Assembly (NCBI RefSeq): GCF_023155855.1
Contig: NZ_JAKNUT010000002.1
Coordinates: 124,001-188,000, forward strand
Reading direction: 5' to 3'
Source: Microbacterium aoyamense
GTDB taxonomy: Bacteria > Actinomycetota > Actinomycetes > Actinomycetales > Microbacteriaceae
Length of the DNA: 64,000 nt
Shown: positions 32,067-40,281 of the stretch, in pieces
Numbering within the stretch: the first letter of the stretch is position 1
Layout: each line of letters opens with the position of its first letter
The notes under the pieces: model-generated
The model's database searches: none
The model's input: the letters and a program-made list of their open reading frames with translations, nothing else
Told to the model about the DNA's origin: nothing
Translations under genes and position numbers: made by a program

Positions 32067-32549
32067 GTGACGGACCGCATCCATTCAAACACTCTCGTGG
32101 GCTGGCGCGAGTGGGTGAGCCTGCCCGACGCGGAAATCGAGTGGATGAAGGCCAAGCTCGACACGGGGGCGCGCTCATCCGCGCTGCACGCGGTCAACAT
32201 CGAGGAGTTCGAGCGGAATGGCGAGACCTGGGTGCGCTGCGACATCCGCCCGTGGCAGCATTCGATCCACGACGGCACGACGCTCGAGCTGCCCGTGCAC
32301 GACGTGCGCCGCATCCGCAGCTCGTCGGGTCATTCGCAGCGGCGCTACGTCGTGCTGATGCGCATCGGCCTGCCGGGTCGTGAGGTCACCACCGAGGTGA
32401 CGCTGACCAACCGCGACAAGATGGGCTTCCGCATCCTCATCGGCCGCCAGGCGCTCCGCCACGGTTTCGTCGTGGACTCGAAGCGCTCGTTCCTGGGCGG
32501 GCGCGCGCCGAAGGCGATCCGCCGTCGCAACCGCGGAATCCTGGACTAG
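32067..32549 (+). CDS. RimB-like putative ATP-dependent zinc/aspartic protease
   Basis: A 160-residue protein of the RimK-associated Zn_protease family (pfam05618), with the retropepsin-like motif KLDTGARSSALHA (D32-T-G) and VTLTNRDKMGFRILIGRQAL. The D-T-G motif suggests an aspartic-protease-like fold despite the historical zinc name. In Pseudomonas, RimB is encoded with RimK and modulates S6 glutamylation. The GTG at 32067 follows GGGAGGA. Its stop overlaps the convergent GNAT gene by 4 bp. Confidence 0.88.
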   Translation: MTDRIHSNTLVGWREWVSLPDAEIEWMKAKLDTGARSSALHAVNIEEFERNGETWVRCDIRPWQHSIHDGTTLELPVHDVRRIRSSSGHSQRRYVVLMRIGLPGREVTTEVTLTNRDKMGFRILIGRQALRHGFVVDSKRSFLGGRAPKAIRRRNRGILD

Positions 32550-33010
32550 CCGATCGGCTTGCCGTACCAGCGCGTCGCGTTGGGGTTGTCGTTGTAGCGC
32601 TCGATCGCGACGAATCCGGTCGCCGCGTACAGACCCGCCGCCGCCTCGAGCGAGTGGTGCGTGTCGAGCACGAGCTCGCGAGCTCCGAGGTCGATCGCGC
32701 GACGTTCGAGCTCGGCGAGCAGCAGTCGTCCCCACCCGCGTCCGCGGGTCTCGGGACGCAGATAAAGATGCTTGACCTCGTAGCGACCGGCGTCGAGCAG
32801 ACGGATGCCGCCGCATCCCACGAACGCTCCTTCGTCGTCCTGCACGACGAGGAAGACGCCCGCGGGGGGCGTGAAGGCGGCGGCATCCGGGTACTTCCGC
32901 GTGTACACGACGTTCTGGTGCGCGAAGCCGATCTCGCGGGAGTCGAAGTACTCCGCGAGCAGCGCGTGGGCGGTGGGATCGTCGACGGGCATCTCGATCA
33001 GGGCGGCCAT
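32546..33010 (-). CDS. GNAT family N-acetyltransferase
   Basis: A 154-residue acetyltransferase with the GNAT order: FLVVQDDEGAFVGCGGIRLL, VKHLYLRPETRGRGWGRLLL (acetyl-CoA-binding RGRGWG loop) and LYAATGFVAIERYNDNP. The substrate is unknown. The ATG at 33010 is used, though GGGAGG lies too close to it and a second ATG at 32992 is possible. It is convergent with the RimB-like gene and divergent from dapB. Confidence 0.87.
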   Translation of the reverse strand: MAALIEMPVDDPTAHALLAEYFDSREIGFAHQNVVYTRKYPDAAAFTPPAGVFLVVQDDEGAFVGCGGIRLLDAGRYEVKHLYLRPETRGRGWGRLLLAELERRAIDLGARELVLDTHHSLEAAAGLYAATGFVAIERYNDNPNATRWYGKPIG

Positions 33011-33053
33011 CCTCCCAGCGTAGGGCCGTGGAGCCCGCACCTAGGATGGACGC

Positions 33054-33866
33054 ATGACGACGCGCGTGGCCATCGTGGGCGGGACCGGCAAACTCGGCGG
33101 GATCATCCGCGAGGTCGTCGAAGCCGAGGACGGTTTCGAGGTCTTCGCCATCCTGTCGTCGGGGTCGGATCCGTCGGAGCTCGACGGCGCGGACCTCGTG
33201 GTGGATGCCTCGACCACCGCCGTCTCGATCGACGTCGTGCGCGCTGCCGTCGAGCGCGGGCAGAACGTCCTGGTCGGAACCTCGGGCTGGTCCGCCGAGC
33301 GCATCGCGCTCGTGCGCCCGCTCGTCGAAGCCGCGGGGACGGGCGCCGTCTTCATCCCGAACTTCTCGCTCGGCTCGGTGCTCGGCTCGGCGCTCGCCGC
33401 CGCGGCGGCGCCCTTCTTCCCGTCGATCGAGATCGTCGAAGCGCATCGCGAGACCAAGGCCGACTCGCCCAGCGGCACCGCGATCCGCACGGCGGAGCTC
33501 ATCGCGGCCGCGCGCGCGGACGTCGGCCCGGTCGAGTCGCCGCGCGTCGATCAGCGCGCCCGCGGTCAGCAGGTCGCGAGCGTGCCCATCCACTCCCTCC
33601 GCCGCCCGGGCGTCATCGCGCGGCAGGAGACGATCCTCGCGGGAGCGGGGGAGTCGCTCACGATCGTGCACGACACGATCGAGCCCGCCGCGGCGTACGG
33701 CCCCGGCATCCGTCTCGCCCTCGTCGCCGCACGCGACGCGGTCGGCGTGATCGTCGGTCTCGACTCCTTCCTCGACATCGGCCTGCGCACACCCGGTACG
33801 CGCGCCGGGGCGCCCGTCGCCGAGGGCGACGTCTCGGGGCAGGTCGCGCGCGTCACGCCCTCGTGA
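33054..33866 (+). CDS. dapB: 4-hydroxy-tetrahydrodipicolinate reductase
   Basis: A 270-residue DapB. The NAD(P)-binding motif VAIVGGTGKLGG starts at residue 5, STTAVSIDVVRAAVERGQNVLVGTSG is the typical cofactor region, and the catalytic/substrate motif is AHRETKADSPSGTA, a variant of the common HHRHKxDAPSGTA with one histidine kept. It reduces hydroxy-tetrahydrodipicolinate in the diaminopimelate/lysine pathway. dapA (39247) and dapF (53797) are also in this window. It overlaps the next gene by GTGA. Confidence 0.94.
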   Translation: MTTRVAIVGGTGKLGGIIREVVEAEDGFEVFAILSSGSDPSELDGADLVVDASTTAVSIDVVRAAVERGQNVLVGTSGWSAERIALVRPLVEAAGTGAVFIPNFSLGSVLGSALAAAAAPFFPSIEIVEAHRETKADSPSGTAIRTAELIAAARADVGPVESPRVDQRARGQQVASVPIHSLRRPGVIARQETILAGAGESLTIVHDTIEPAAAYGPGIRLALVAARDAVGVIVGLDSFLDIGLRTPGTRAGAPVAEGDVSGQVARVTPS

Positions 33867-34312
33867 GCGCTCGCATCGGCGTCGCCGTCATGGCAGCGCT
33901 CCTGGCGCTGTACATCGTGCTCGTCGGGCAGCGCGCCGTGCTGCTGCTCGTGAGCGGCGACCCGGTCGGCGTCGGCATGGGGGTCGCGCTCATCGTGCTG
34001 CCGCTCATCGCCACGTGGGCGCTCGGACGCGAGCTCTGGTTCGGCGTCCGCGCCGAGCAGCTCGGCAAGCGTCTCGAGACGGAAGGGGGACTCCCCGACG
34101 AGGATGTCGCGGTCAAGCCCAGCGGTCGGGTCGTGCGTTCCGACGCGGACGCCCTCTTCCCGGCCTACCGGGCCGCCGTCGAGGCGTCGCCCGAGGACTG
34201 GCGCGCCTGGTATCGGCTCGGGCTCGCCTATGACGCGTCGGGCGACCGGCGTCGCGCGCGCGAGGCCGTGCGCACCGCGATCCGATTCGAGAGCGCGTCT
34301 CGCCGGAGCTAG
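33863..34312 (+). CDS. Membrane protein with a C-terminal TPR-like repeat
   Basis: A 149-residue protein with two N-terminal transmembrane helices (about 5-22 and 34-54), a hydrophilic linker, and a C-terminal helical pair that reads like one tetratricopeptide unit (WRAWYRLGLAYDASGDRRRAREAVRTAI). The start is a GTG overlapping the dapB stop, so it is translated with dapB. The function is unknown; the same arrangement after dapB is plausible in relatives but is not something I can verify here. Its end overlaps the convergent epimerase gene by 4 bp. Confidence 0.82.
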   Translation: MSARIGVAVMAALLALYIVLVGQRAVLLLVSGDPVGVGMGVALIVLPLIATWALGRELWFGVRAEQLGKRLETEGGLPDEDVAVKPSGRVVRSDADALFPAYRAAVEASPEDWRAWYRLGLAYDASGDRRRAREAVRTAIRFESASRRS

Positions 34313-35211
34313 TCCGCCGCAGGCACGGCCGCCGCGACGGCATCGTCCACCGTCTCGTGACGGAAGGAGAATCCGGATGCCTCCAGCACGGCCGGCACGA
34401 CGTCCATATCGGCCGTCAGGATCGCTTCCGTCGCGTCGGAGCCGAGGACGAGCTTCATGCCCCACACGGGCGCCCGCAGGACGAACGGCTTGTTCATGCG
34501 TCGTGCGAGGGCGAAGCCCAGATCGTTCGCGGTCGCCCGCGTCGGACCGGTGAGGTTCACAGGGCCGGTCACGCCGTGATCGATCACGTGCCGGATCGCG
34601 CGCACTTCGTCCTCGAGTGAGATCCAGGGCCAGACCTGCGTGCCGCGGCCGATCGGTCCGCTCACCCCGAGCCTCGTGAGCAGCAGCAGCGGCTTGAGGA
34701 CGCCGTCCTCATGCACGATCGGTGCGGTGCGGAGGGTCGCGACACGCTCGCCCGCCGCGCGGGCTGCGGCCTCCCACTCGCCGCACAGGTCGGCGAGGAA
34801 CGAGTCGCCCTGCGGGGCGTCCTCGGTGAGTCTCACCCCCGGAGCCGTGCCGTACCAGCCGACCGCCGAGGCCGAGACGAAGTGCGGCGCATCGGCGCCG
34901 TGCTCGCGGATCGCTCGCGCGAGCGCCTGCGTGGGCGTGATCCGCGACCACAGGAGCGTGTTCTTGTACTTCGGAGTCCAGGGGAACTTCCCGATGCTCG
35001 CGCCGTTGAGTCCGACGACTGCGTCCACGCCGTCGAGCACGGCGGGATCGAGCGGCGCGGCATCCGTCAGCCATTCGATCTCGTCGGGTGCCGCGGGCGC
35101 GTGGCGCACGAGCCTGCGCACCTCGTGGCCGTCGGCGCGGAGGCTTTCGACGAGCGCCGTGCCGATGAGGCCCGAGGCCCCCGCGACGACGAATCGACGG
35201 GGATCAGGCAA
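34309..35211 (-). CDS. TIGR01777 family epimerase (YfcH-like, extended SDR)
   Basis: A 300-residue extended short-chain dehydrogenase of the TIGR01777/YfcH group. It has the NAD(P)-binding VAGASGLIGTALVESL, the group-typical NLNG-like GLNGASIG, and SASAVGWYG with the conserved tyrosine region, followed by a DUF1731-like C-terminal part (GVTGPVNLTGP onward). The biochemical role of the family is unknown. It is second in a two-gene operon, overlapping the OsmC gene by 8 bp. Confidence 0.9.
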   Translation of the reverse strand: MPDPRRFVVAGASGLIGTALVESLRADGHEVRRLVRHAPAAPDEIEWLTDAAPLDPAVLDGVDAVVGLNGASIGKFPWTPKYKNTLLWSRITPTQALARAIREHGADAPHFVSASAVGWYGTAPGVRLTEDAPQGDSFLADLCGEWEAAARAAGERVATLRTAPIVHEDGVLKPLLLLTRLGVSGPIGRGTQVWPWISLEDEVRAIRHVIDHGVTGPVNLTGPTRATANDLGFALARRMNKPFVLRAPVWGMKLVLGSDATEAILTADMDVVPAVLEASGFSFRHETVDDAVAAAVPAAD

Positions 35212-35629
35212 GCGTCGCCTCGAGGGTGATCTCGATGCCCGCGAGCGCCTGCGAAACGGGGCACCCGGTCTTGGCGGCGGCCGCGATGCGCTCGAAGTCC
35301 TCGGCCGAGAGGCCCGGGACGACGGCGTTGACGTTGAGGTGGCTGCCGGTGATCCCCGTGCCGGGCTTGAAGGTGACGGATGCCGTCGTGTCGATCGACT
35401 CCGGAGGGGTGCCGTTCTCGGCGAGCGCGTGCGAGAGCGCCATGCTGAAGCACGACGAGTGTGCGGCTGCGATGAGCTCTTCCGGGGTCGTGACCGATGT
35501 CGAGCCCTCGCTGCGCGCCTTCCAGTTCACCTCGTACGGACCCATGCCCGAGGAGACGAAAGACACCTCGCCCGATCCGTCGGTGAGTGCGCCCTTCCAG
35601 GCGGTCTTGGCTTCGCTCGTGACGGTCAT
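35204..35629 (-). CDS. OsmC family peroxiredoxin
   Basis: A 141-residue OsmC-type thiol peroxidase with the two conserved cysteines C60 (AAHSSCFSMAL) and C123 (KTGCPVSQAL). It detoxifies organic hydroperoxides. The first residues, TVTSEAKTAWKGALTDGSGE, match the OsmC-proper subgroup. The ATG at 35629 has a perfect AGAGGAGG upstream. It is the first gene of an operon with the TIGR01777 epimerase. Confidence 0.93.
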   Translation of the reverse strand: MTVTSEAKTAWKGALTDGSGEVSFVSSGMGPYEVNWKARSEGSTSVTTPEELIAAAHSSCFSMALSHALAENGTPPESIDTTASVTFKPGTGITGSHLNVNAVVPGLSAEDFERIAAAAKTGCPVSQALAGIEITLEATLA

Positions 35630-35723
35630 CGGTTCCTCCTCTGGCGTGCGCCGCGCGGGCCGGGCGCCTCGCGGTCAGCCTAACCGGGGTGCCCGCCGTG
35701 CGCGACGCCTTGACAGCCTCGGC

Positions 35724-36260
35724 TCAGGCGGCGGTGGGCCGCGCGCGGCCGACGAGACCGACGCGCTGGAGGAGGAGGTAGAGCATGCACCCGAGGCAGA
35801 TGCCGAACGCCGCGTTGAGGAATGCCGCGAAGAAGGCCGCGGCGGCGGCGATCGAGAGCGCCCACGGCACGCCGAACAGCTGCAGGACGAGCCCGATCGT
35901 CACGACGAAGAGTCCGACGCCCTGCGCGAAACGCGGAGGACGGGGGTCCTCGAGTTCGGTCGACGCGGACAGGCGGGGCTGTACAGCGGTGCGGAAGAGC
36001 GCGCTCCAGGGCTGCGTCCGCGGGGAGAGCAGCGACCACAGGAACAGCAGCGCGATCGCGAGCATGAGCAGGAACGCGGGAGTGGATGCCCGCTCCGCGA
36101 GCGATGCGGAGTGGATGTCCCATCCGCCGGCGCCGTACGTCGTGCCCAGGCCCGTCAGACCGAGGAAGAGGGCGACGAGGAGCAGGAACGACGTGATCGC
36201 GGCGGCGAAGCGCGGGCCGCGGGGATCGATCCCGCGGGGTGCAGCGGGTGTCTCAGGCAT
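35724..36260 (-). CDS. DUF4395 membrane protein
   Basis: A 178-residue membrane protein with about four hydrophobic helices and the DUF4395 landmark NAAFGICLGCMLY, a membrane-embedded CxxC. A disulfide-relay or electron-transfer role is suggested by the CxxC and by the upstream thioredoxin-like gene, which it overlaps by 8 bp. That pairing is the best functional clue; the family has no proven function known to me. Confidence 0.88.
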   Translation of the reverse strand: MPETPAAPRGIDPRGPRFAAAITSFLLLVALFLGLTGLGTTYGAGGWDIHSASLAERASTPAFLLMLAIALLFLWSLLSPRTQPWSALFRTAVQPRLSASTELEDPRPPRFAQGVGLFVVTIGLVLQLFGVPWALSIAAAAAFFAAFLNAAFGICLGCMLYLLLQRVGLVGRARPTAA

Positions 36261-36690
36261 GCGCGGCCACTCCCGTCAGTCGCGTGAGTTCGAGTTCGAT
36301 GACGTCGCGGTTCGGTGCTCCACCGAATCGCGTCTGCACGACGCCGTCGCTGTCGAGCACGAGGGTCGTGGGGGTCTGCAGGACGTGGAAGTGCTTCGCG
36401 ATGTCGGGGCGATGCGTCAGATCGACGTCGAGGTGCGCGACGCCGTCACGGGCGTCGGCGATCGAAGCGAGGGTGCGGTGCACACCGGGACATTTGGCGC
36501 ACGACTCGGTGCTGAACTGGAGCAGCGTCGCGACATCGCCGAGGGAGACCGCCCCCAGCCGCTGCGGCTCGACGACCTCATGCGGAATGTGACGCTGGGG
36601 TCGCGACTGGCTCCACCGCAGGTACGCGCCGACGGCGATCGTCACCGTGAGGAGGATCGCGATCGCGATCAGGGCGCCGAAAAGGTTCAC
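36253..36690 (-). CDS. Membrane-anchored thioredoxin-like protein
   Basis: A 145-residue protein with one N-terminal transmembrane helix (about 4-24) and an extracytoplasmic thioredoxin domain. The redox motif is C64-A-K-C67 (FSTESCAKCPGV) and the cis-proline is in LQTPTTLVL. The start is GTG 36690. It probably reduces or oxidises extracytoplasmic thiols together with the DUF4395 membrane protein encoded just downstream. It is divergent from thyA. Confidence 0.88.
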   Translation of the reverse strand: MNLFGALIAIAILLTVTIAVGAYLRWSQSRPQRHIPHEVVEPQRLGAVSLGDVATLLQFSTESCAKCPGVHRTLASIADARDGVAHLDVDLTHRPDIAKHFHVLQTPTTLVLDSDGVVQTRFGGAPNRDVIELELTRLTGVAAHA

Positions 36691-36740
36691 AACAGACGAG
36701 GATAACTAATTTCTCCTGAATGGATCCCGGGACGCCGCAA

Positions 36741-36761
36741 TGTGACGGTCGTCGCGTCACA
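36741..36761. promoter_or_regulatory. Perfect dyad TGTGACG-N7-CGTCACA before thyA
   Basis: A 7-bp perfect inverted repeat with a 7-bp centre lies 38 bp before the thyA start, in the thyA/thioredoxin divergent region. It resembles a regulator site or an RNA hairpin near the thyA ribosome-binding region. The spacing does not fit a CRP/GlxR site (TGTGA-N6-TCACA). Confidence 0.4.
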
Positions 36762-36798
36762 CGGCCTCGATGCCGCGGGCGCGGGTATCGTGGCGAGC

Positions 36799-37608
36799 GT
36801 GACTTCCGGCATCCCGACTCCGTACGAAGATCTGCTGCGCGATGTGCTCGAGAACGGCGTCCACAAGGACGATCGCACGGGCACCGGCACGACGAGCTCG
36901 TTCGGTCGCCAGATCCGCTTCGATCTCGCGCAGGGCTTCCCCCTCATCACGACGAAGCGCGTGCACTTCAAGTCGATCGCGTACGAGCTGCTGTGGTTCC
37001 TGCGCGGCGAGTCGAACGTCGCGTGGCTGCAGGAGAACGGCGTCACGATCTGGGACGAGTGGGCGGATGCCGCGGGCGAACTCGGTCCCGTCTACGGCGT
37101 GCAGTGGCGCTCGTGGCCGGCACCCGGCGGCGAGAGCATCGACCAGATCTCGCAGGTGATCGAGCAGATCCGCTCGAACCCCGATTCCCGGCGCCTCATC
37201 GTCTCGGCGTGGAATCCGGCCGACATCCCCGACATGGCGCTCGCGCCGTGCCACGCGCTGTTCCAGTTCTACGTCGCCGACGGCAAGCTCTCGTGCCAGC
37301 TGTACCAGCGCAGCGCCGACCTCTTCCTCGGCGTGCCGTTCAACATCGCCTCCTATGCGCTGCTGACGCTCATGATCGCGCAGCAGACGGGGCTCGAGCC
37401 CGGCGACTTCGTGTGGACCGGCGGCGACTGCCACATCTACGACAACCACCTCGAGCAGGTACGCGAGCAGCTCACCCGTGAGCCGTACCCGTACCCGTCG
37501 CTGCGCTTCGCGCGCACACCCGACTCGATCTTCGACTACCGGTACGACGATTTCATCATCGAGGACTATCAGCACCACCCCGCGATCCGCGGCGCGGTCG
37601 CGGTATGA
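36799..37608 (+). CDS. thyA: Thymidylate synthase ThyA
   Basis: A 269-residue classical thymidylate synthase, close to the 264 residues of E. coli ThyA. It converts dUMP to dTMP with methylene-tetrahydrofolate. The nucleophile is C151 in [12 protein letters not shown], and [31 protein letters not shown] and DCHIYDNH are family hallmarks. I place the start at GTG 36799; GTG 36790 is an alternative. It overlaps dfrA by 4 bp, the usual thyA-dfrA operon that recycles the dihydrofolate produced. Confidence 0.96.
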   Translation: MTSGIPTPYEDLLRDVLENGVHKDDRTGTGTTSSFGRQIRFDLAQGFPLITTKRVHFKSIAYELLWFLRGESNVAWLQENGVTIWDEWADAAGELGPVYGVQWRSWPAPGGESIDQISQVIEQIRSNPDSRRLIVSAWNPADIPDMALAPCHALFQFYVADGKLSCQLYQRSADLFLGVPFNIASYALLTLMIAQQTGLEPGDFVWTGGDCHIYDNHLEQVREQLTREPYPYPSLRFARTPDSIFDYRYDDFIIEDYQHHPAIRGAVAV

Positions 37609-38093
37609 CGATCGGGCTCGTCTGGGCCGAGTCGCGCGGCGGGGTGATCGGGGCCGACGGCGGGATGCCGTGGCACGTGCCCGAGGACCTCGCGCACTTC
37701 AAGGAGGTCACGATGGGGGCGCCCGTCGTGATGGGGCGTCGCACGTGGGAGTCGTTCCCCGACCGCTTCCGGCCCCTTCCCGGTCGACGCAACATCGTGG
37801 TCACGCGCAACGCCGAGTGGTCCGCCGACGGCGCCGAGCACGCGGCCTCACTCGCGGATGCGCTCGCGCTCGCCGGAGACGGACGCGTGTGGGTCATCGG
37901 CGGCGGGGCGCTCTTCCGCGAGGCGATCTCCCGAGCCGATCTGCTCGAGGTGACCGAGCTCGACCTCGACGTCCCGGGCGACACCTTCGCGCCGCCGCGC
38001 GACGGCTGGTCGGTGGTCGACGAGGGGGAGTGGATGACCTCCCGTACCGGCATCCGCTACCGCTTCCTCCGCCTCGAGCCCGCCGCGCTCTGA
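37605..38093 (+). CDS. dfrA: Dihydrofolate reductase
   Basis: A 162-residue dihydrofolate reductase with the N-terminal [43 protein letters not shown] and the cofactor-site [13 protein letters not shown]. It reduces dihydrofolate to tetrahydrofolate with NADPH. The ATG overlaps the thyA stop, so the two are translationally coupled. The reading frame ends cleanly, and a 365-bp gene-poor gap follows. Confidence 0.95.
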   Translation: MTIGLVWAESRGGVIGADGGMPWHVPEDLAHFKEVTMGAPVVMGRRTWESFPDRFRPLPGRRNIVVTRNAEWSADGAEHAASLADALALAGDGRVWVIGGGALFREAISRADLLEVTELDLDVPGDTFAPPRDGWSVVDEGEWMTSRTGIRYRFLRLEPAAL

Positions 38094-38458
38094 ATCGACG
38101 CGCCGACTCGGAAACGGCCGGCTTCCACGCCCCGCCGCGTCCACTCGTCGCCGACTCCTTGCGCTGTCGCCGAGCTCGCTCGCGTCAGCGACCTTCGGGC
38201 TGCAGGACTCGCGAACATCGACGGTCGTGGTTGAAGGGTGCGCGGCAGTCCTGGAGTGAAGGACGGTGTCGGGAGGCTCCTGGCGCGCTATCCGTCCCCC
38301 CATGCCCCGTGGACATTCGATTGGCAGGTCAAGATGGCCGCGATCGGCGGAATCGCCACGACGAAGCAACTTCATGCGTGGAGGGTCGACGACATCCTCA
38401 TCCGGCTCCACGTCGTCGACGTGGCCGCGGCGCGGCGCCAGGCGCTAGCGTGTCGAGC
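38094..38458. other. 365-bp gene-poor gap with a possible gene remnant
   Basis: No intact gene, terminator or clear promoter is seen between dfrA and the SDR gene. The right half has lower GC than its surroundings and contains a short stretch that reads like the start of an AbiEi-type antitoxin (38334-38411). The left half shows nothing I can name. Confidence 0.6.
38334..38411 (+). pseudogene. Remnant resembling an AbiEi-type antitoxin N terminus
   Basis: Translation of this stretch gives MAAIGGIATTKQLHAWRVDD then ILIRLH. It resembles the N-terminal winged helix of AbiEi-like (type IV) antitoxin/DUF559-associated proteins, which often read GGxATxxQL. After about 26 codons the similarity stops and no C-terminal domain follows, so only a decayed fragment could remain. 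The identification rests on a short pattern and is weak. Confidence 0.3.
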
Positions 38459-39223
38459 ATGCCCACCGCTCTGATCACGGGCGCGAGCTCCGGCCTCGGC
38501 GCCGAGTACGCGCGACAGCTCGCGGCGCGCGGCGCCCATCTCGTCCTCGTGGCGCGCGACCGGGACACGCTCGAGACCATCGCGGCGGGCCTGCGCTCGC
38601 AGTACCGCGTCCAGGTCGAGGTGCTCGCGGCGGACCTGCTCAAGCACCGTCAACGCGACAAGGTCGTCGCGCGGCTCGCCGATGCATCCCGTCCCGTCGA
38701 GATCCTGGTCAACAACGCAGGGCACGGCCTCGCGCTCGCGTTCGAGAAGAACGACATCGAGGACGAGATCCGCCACCTCGATCTGCACGTCGAGGTTCCG
38801 CTTCGCCTCATGCACGCCGTGCTCCCGGTCATGCTCGAACGCGGCAAGGGACGCATCATCAACGTCGCCTCGGTCGCGGCGTTCATCCCGCGGTCGACGT
38901 ACGGCGCCGTCAAGGGGGCGATCGTCAGCTTCAGCAGGTGGGCCAACGGGCGCTACGGGCCGAAGGGCGTCACGGTGACGGCCGTCTGCCCGGGGTTCAC
39001 GCACACGAACTTCCACGAGCGCGCGGGCCTCCCGCCCGGGCAGGAGGGCGTCGCCGACTGGATGTGGCTCGACGCGCCCGACGTCGTCAAGGAGTCGCTG
39101 CGTGATGCCGCGCGCGGTCGAGCGGTGTCGATCCCGTCGCTGCGCTTCAAGGTCCTCGTCGGAGCTTCGCGCTTCGCTCCCGCGAATCTCGCCGCGCGGG
39201 CCGGGCAGGCGGGACGCAAGTAG
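38459..39223 (+). CDS. SDR family NAD(P)-dependent oxidoreductase
   Basis: A 254-residue classical short-chain dehydrogenase. The cofactor motif is TGASSGLG (residues 7-14), the structural motif NNAG (85-88), and the catalytic residues are S138, Y148 and K152 (STYGAVKG). The C-terminal half resembles DltE-like SDRs. The substrate is unknown. The ATG at 38459 is preferred; a GTG three codons upstream is also in frame. dapA follows after 23 bp. Confidence 0.9.
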   Translation: MPTALITGASSGLGAEYARQLAARGAHLVLVARDRDTLETIAAGLRSQYRVQVEVLAADLLKHRQRDKVVARLADASRPVEILVNNAGHGLALAFEKNDIEDEIRHLDLHVEVPLRLMHAVLPVMLERGKGRIINVASVAAFIPRSTYGAVKGAIVSFSRWANGRYGPKGVTVTAVCPGFTHTNFHERAGLPPGQEGVADWMWLDAPDVVKESLRDAARGRAVSIPSLRFKVLVGASRFAPANLAARAGQAGRK

Positions 39224-39246
39224 TCGCATCCCGATAGCCTGAAGAC

Positions 39247-40224
39247 ATGACGCATTCGGGCAACCCCTTCGGACAGGTTCTCGTCGCGCTCGTCACTCCT
39301 ATGACGGCCGACGGCGAAGTGGATTGGCCCGCGGTCGAGAAGCACATCGACGACGTCATCACGGCGGGTGCCGACGGCATCGTCGTCACCGGCACGACGG
39401 GCGAGACGTCGACGCTCACCGACGCCGAGAAGATCCGCCTCGTCGAGACGGGGAAGGATGTCGCGGCCGGCCGCGCCAAGATCATCACGGGCGGCGGCTC
39501 GAATGAGACGGCCCACGCGATCGAGCTCTACAAAGCGAGCGAGCGCGCGGGCGCCGACGGCATCATGATCGTCACGCCGTACTACAACAAGCCGACGCAG
39601 GCGGGCATCCTGACCCACTTCCGGCTCGTCGCCGACGCGACCGACCTGCCGGTCATCCTCTACGACATCCCCGGTCGCACGGGCGTGCCGATCAAGTACG
39701 AGACGATCCTGCGGCTCGCGAAGCACCCGAACATCCTCGCGATCAAAGACGCGAAGGGCGACTTCAGCGAAGTGAGCCGCGTGCTCAACCAGACCGACCT
39801 CATGTACTTCTCGGGTGACGACGCGAACGTGCTGCCGCACCTCGCGATCGGCGCGACGGGGCTCATCGGTGTGACGGCCAACATCGCCCCCGCGCCGTAC
39901 CGCGCGATCGTCGACGCCGTGAACGCCGGTGATCTGAAGACGGCGACGGCCGCGCATCAGCAGCTCGAGCCGCTCGTGCGCGCCGTGATGACCCACGTCC
40001 CTGGCACCGTCAGCGCGAAGTACATCCTGCACGGCCTCGGCCGCATCGGCAGCCCGCGTGTGCGGCTGCCGCTCGTCGGCCCGGAAGAGTGGGAGGCCGC
40101 CAAGATCGAGGACGAGCTCGCACTCGTGACCGGGGTCGACGGCGCCGACTTCTCCAACTTCCGTCCGGACCGCAACGCCGCCGCCGGCGGCGCTCTGCCG
40201 AAGGTGTCGGGCACGACGCGATAA
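39247..40224 (+). CDS. dapA: 4-hydroxy-tetrahydrodipicolinate synthase
   Basis: A 325-residue (beta/alpha)8 aldolase. It condenses pyruvate with aspartate semialdehyde as the first committed step to diaminopimelate and lysine. The Schiff-base lysine is K167 (AIKDAKG), the proton-relay tyrosine Y139 (LYDIPGRTG), and the pyruvate-binding loop is VTGTTGETSTL. The length is slightly above the usual 290-300 because of a C-terminal tail. It lies upstream of the RNase J gene, a common actinobacterial pairing. Confidence 0.95.
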   Translation: MTHSGNPFGQVLVALVTPMTADGEVDWPAVEKHIDDVITAGADGIVVTGTTGETSTLTDAEKIRLVETGKDVAAGRAKIITGGGSNETAHAIELYKASERAGADGIMIVTPYYNKPTQAGILTHFRLVADATDLPVILYDIPGRTGVPIKYETILRLAKHPNILAIKDAKGDFSEVSRVLNQTDLMYFSGDDANVLPHLAIGATGLIGVTANIAPAPYRAIVDAVNAGDLKTATAAHQQLEPLVRAVMTHVPGTVSAKYILHGLGRIGSPRVRLPLVGPEEWEAAKIEDELALVTGVDGADFSNFRPDRNAAAGGALPKVSGTTR

Positions 40225-40281
40225 CACGGTCGCACGAGCGACCAGAAGACGGATGCCGCGACATCCACAAGGAGGCACTCC

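Noticed and set aside
36741..36761. CRP/GlxR site before thyA
   Set aside because: TGTGA and TCACA are present, but 11 bp separate them instead of the required 6.
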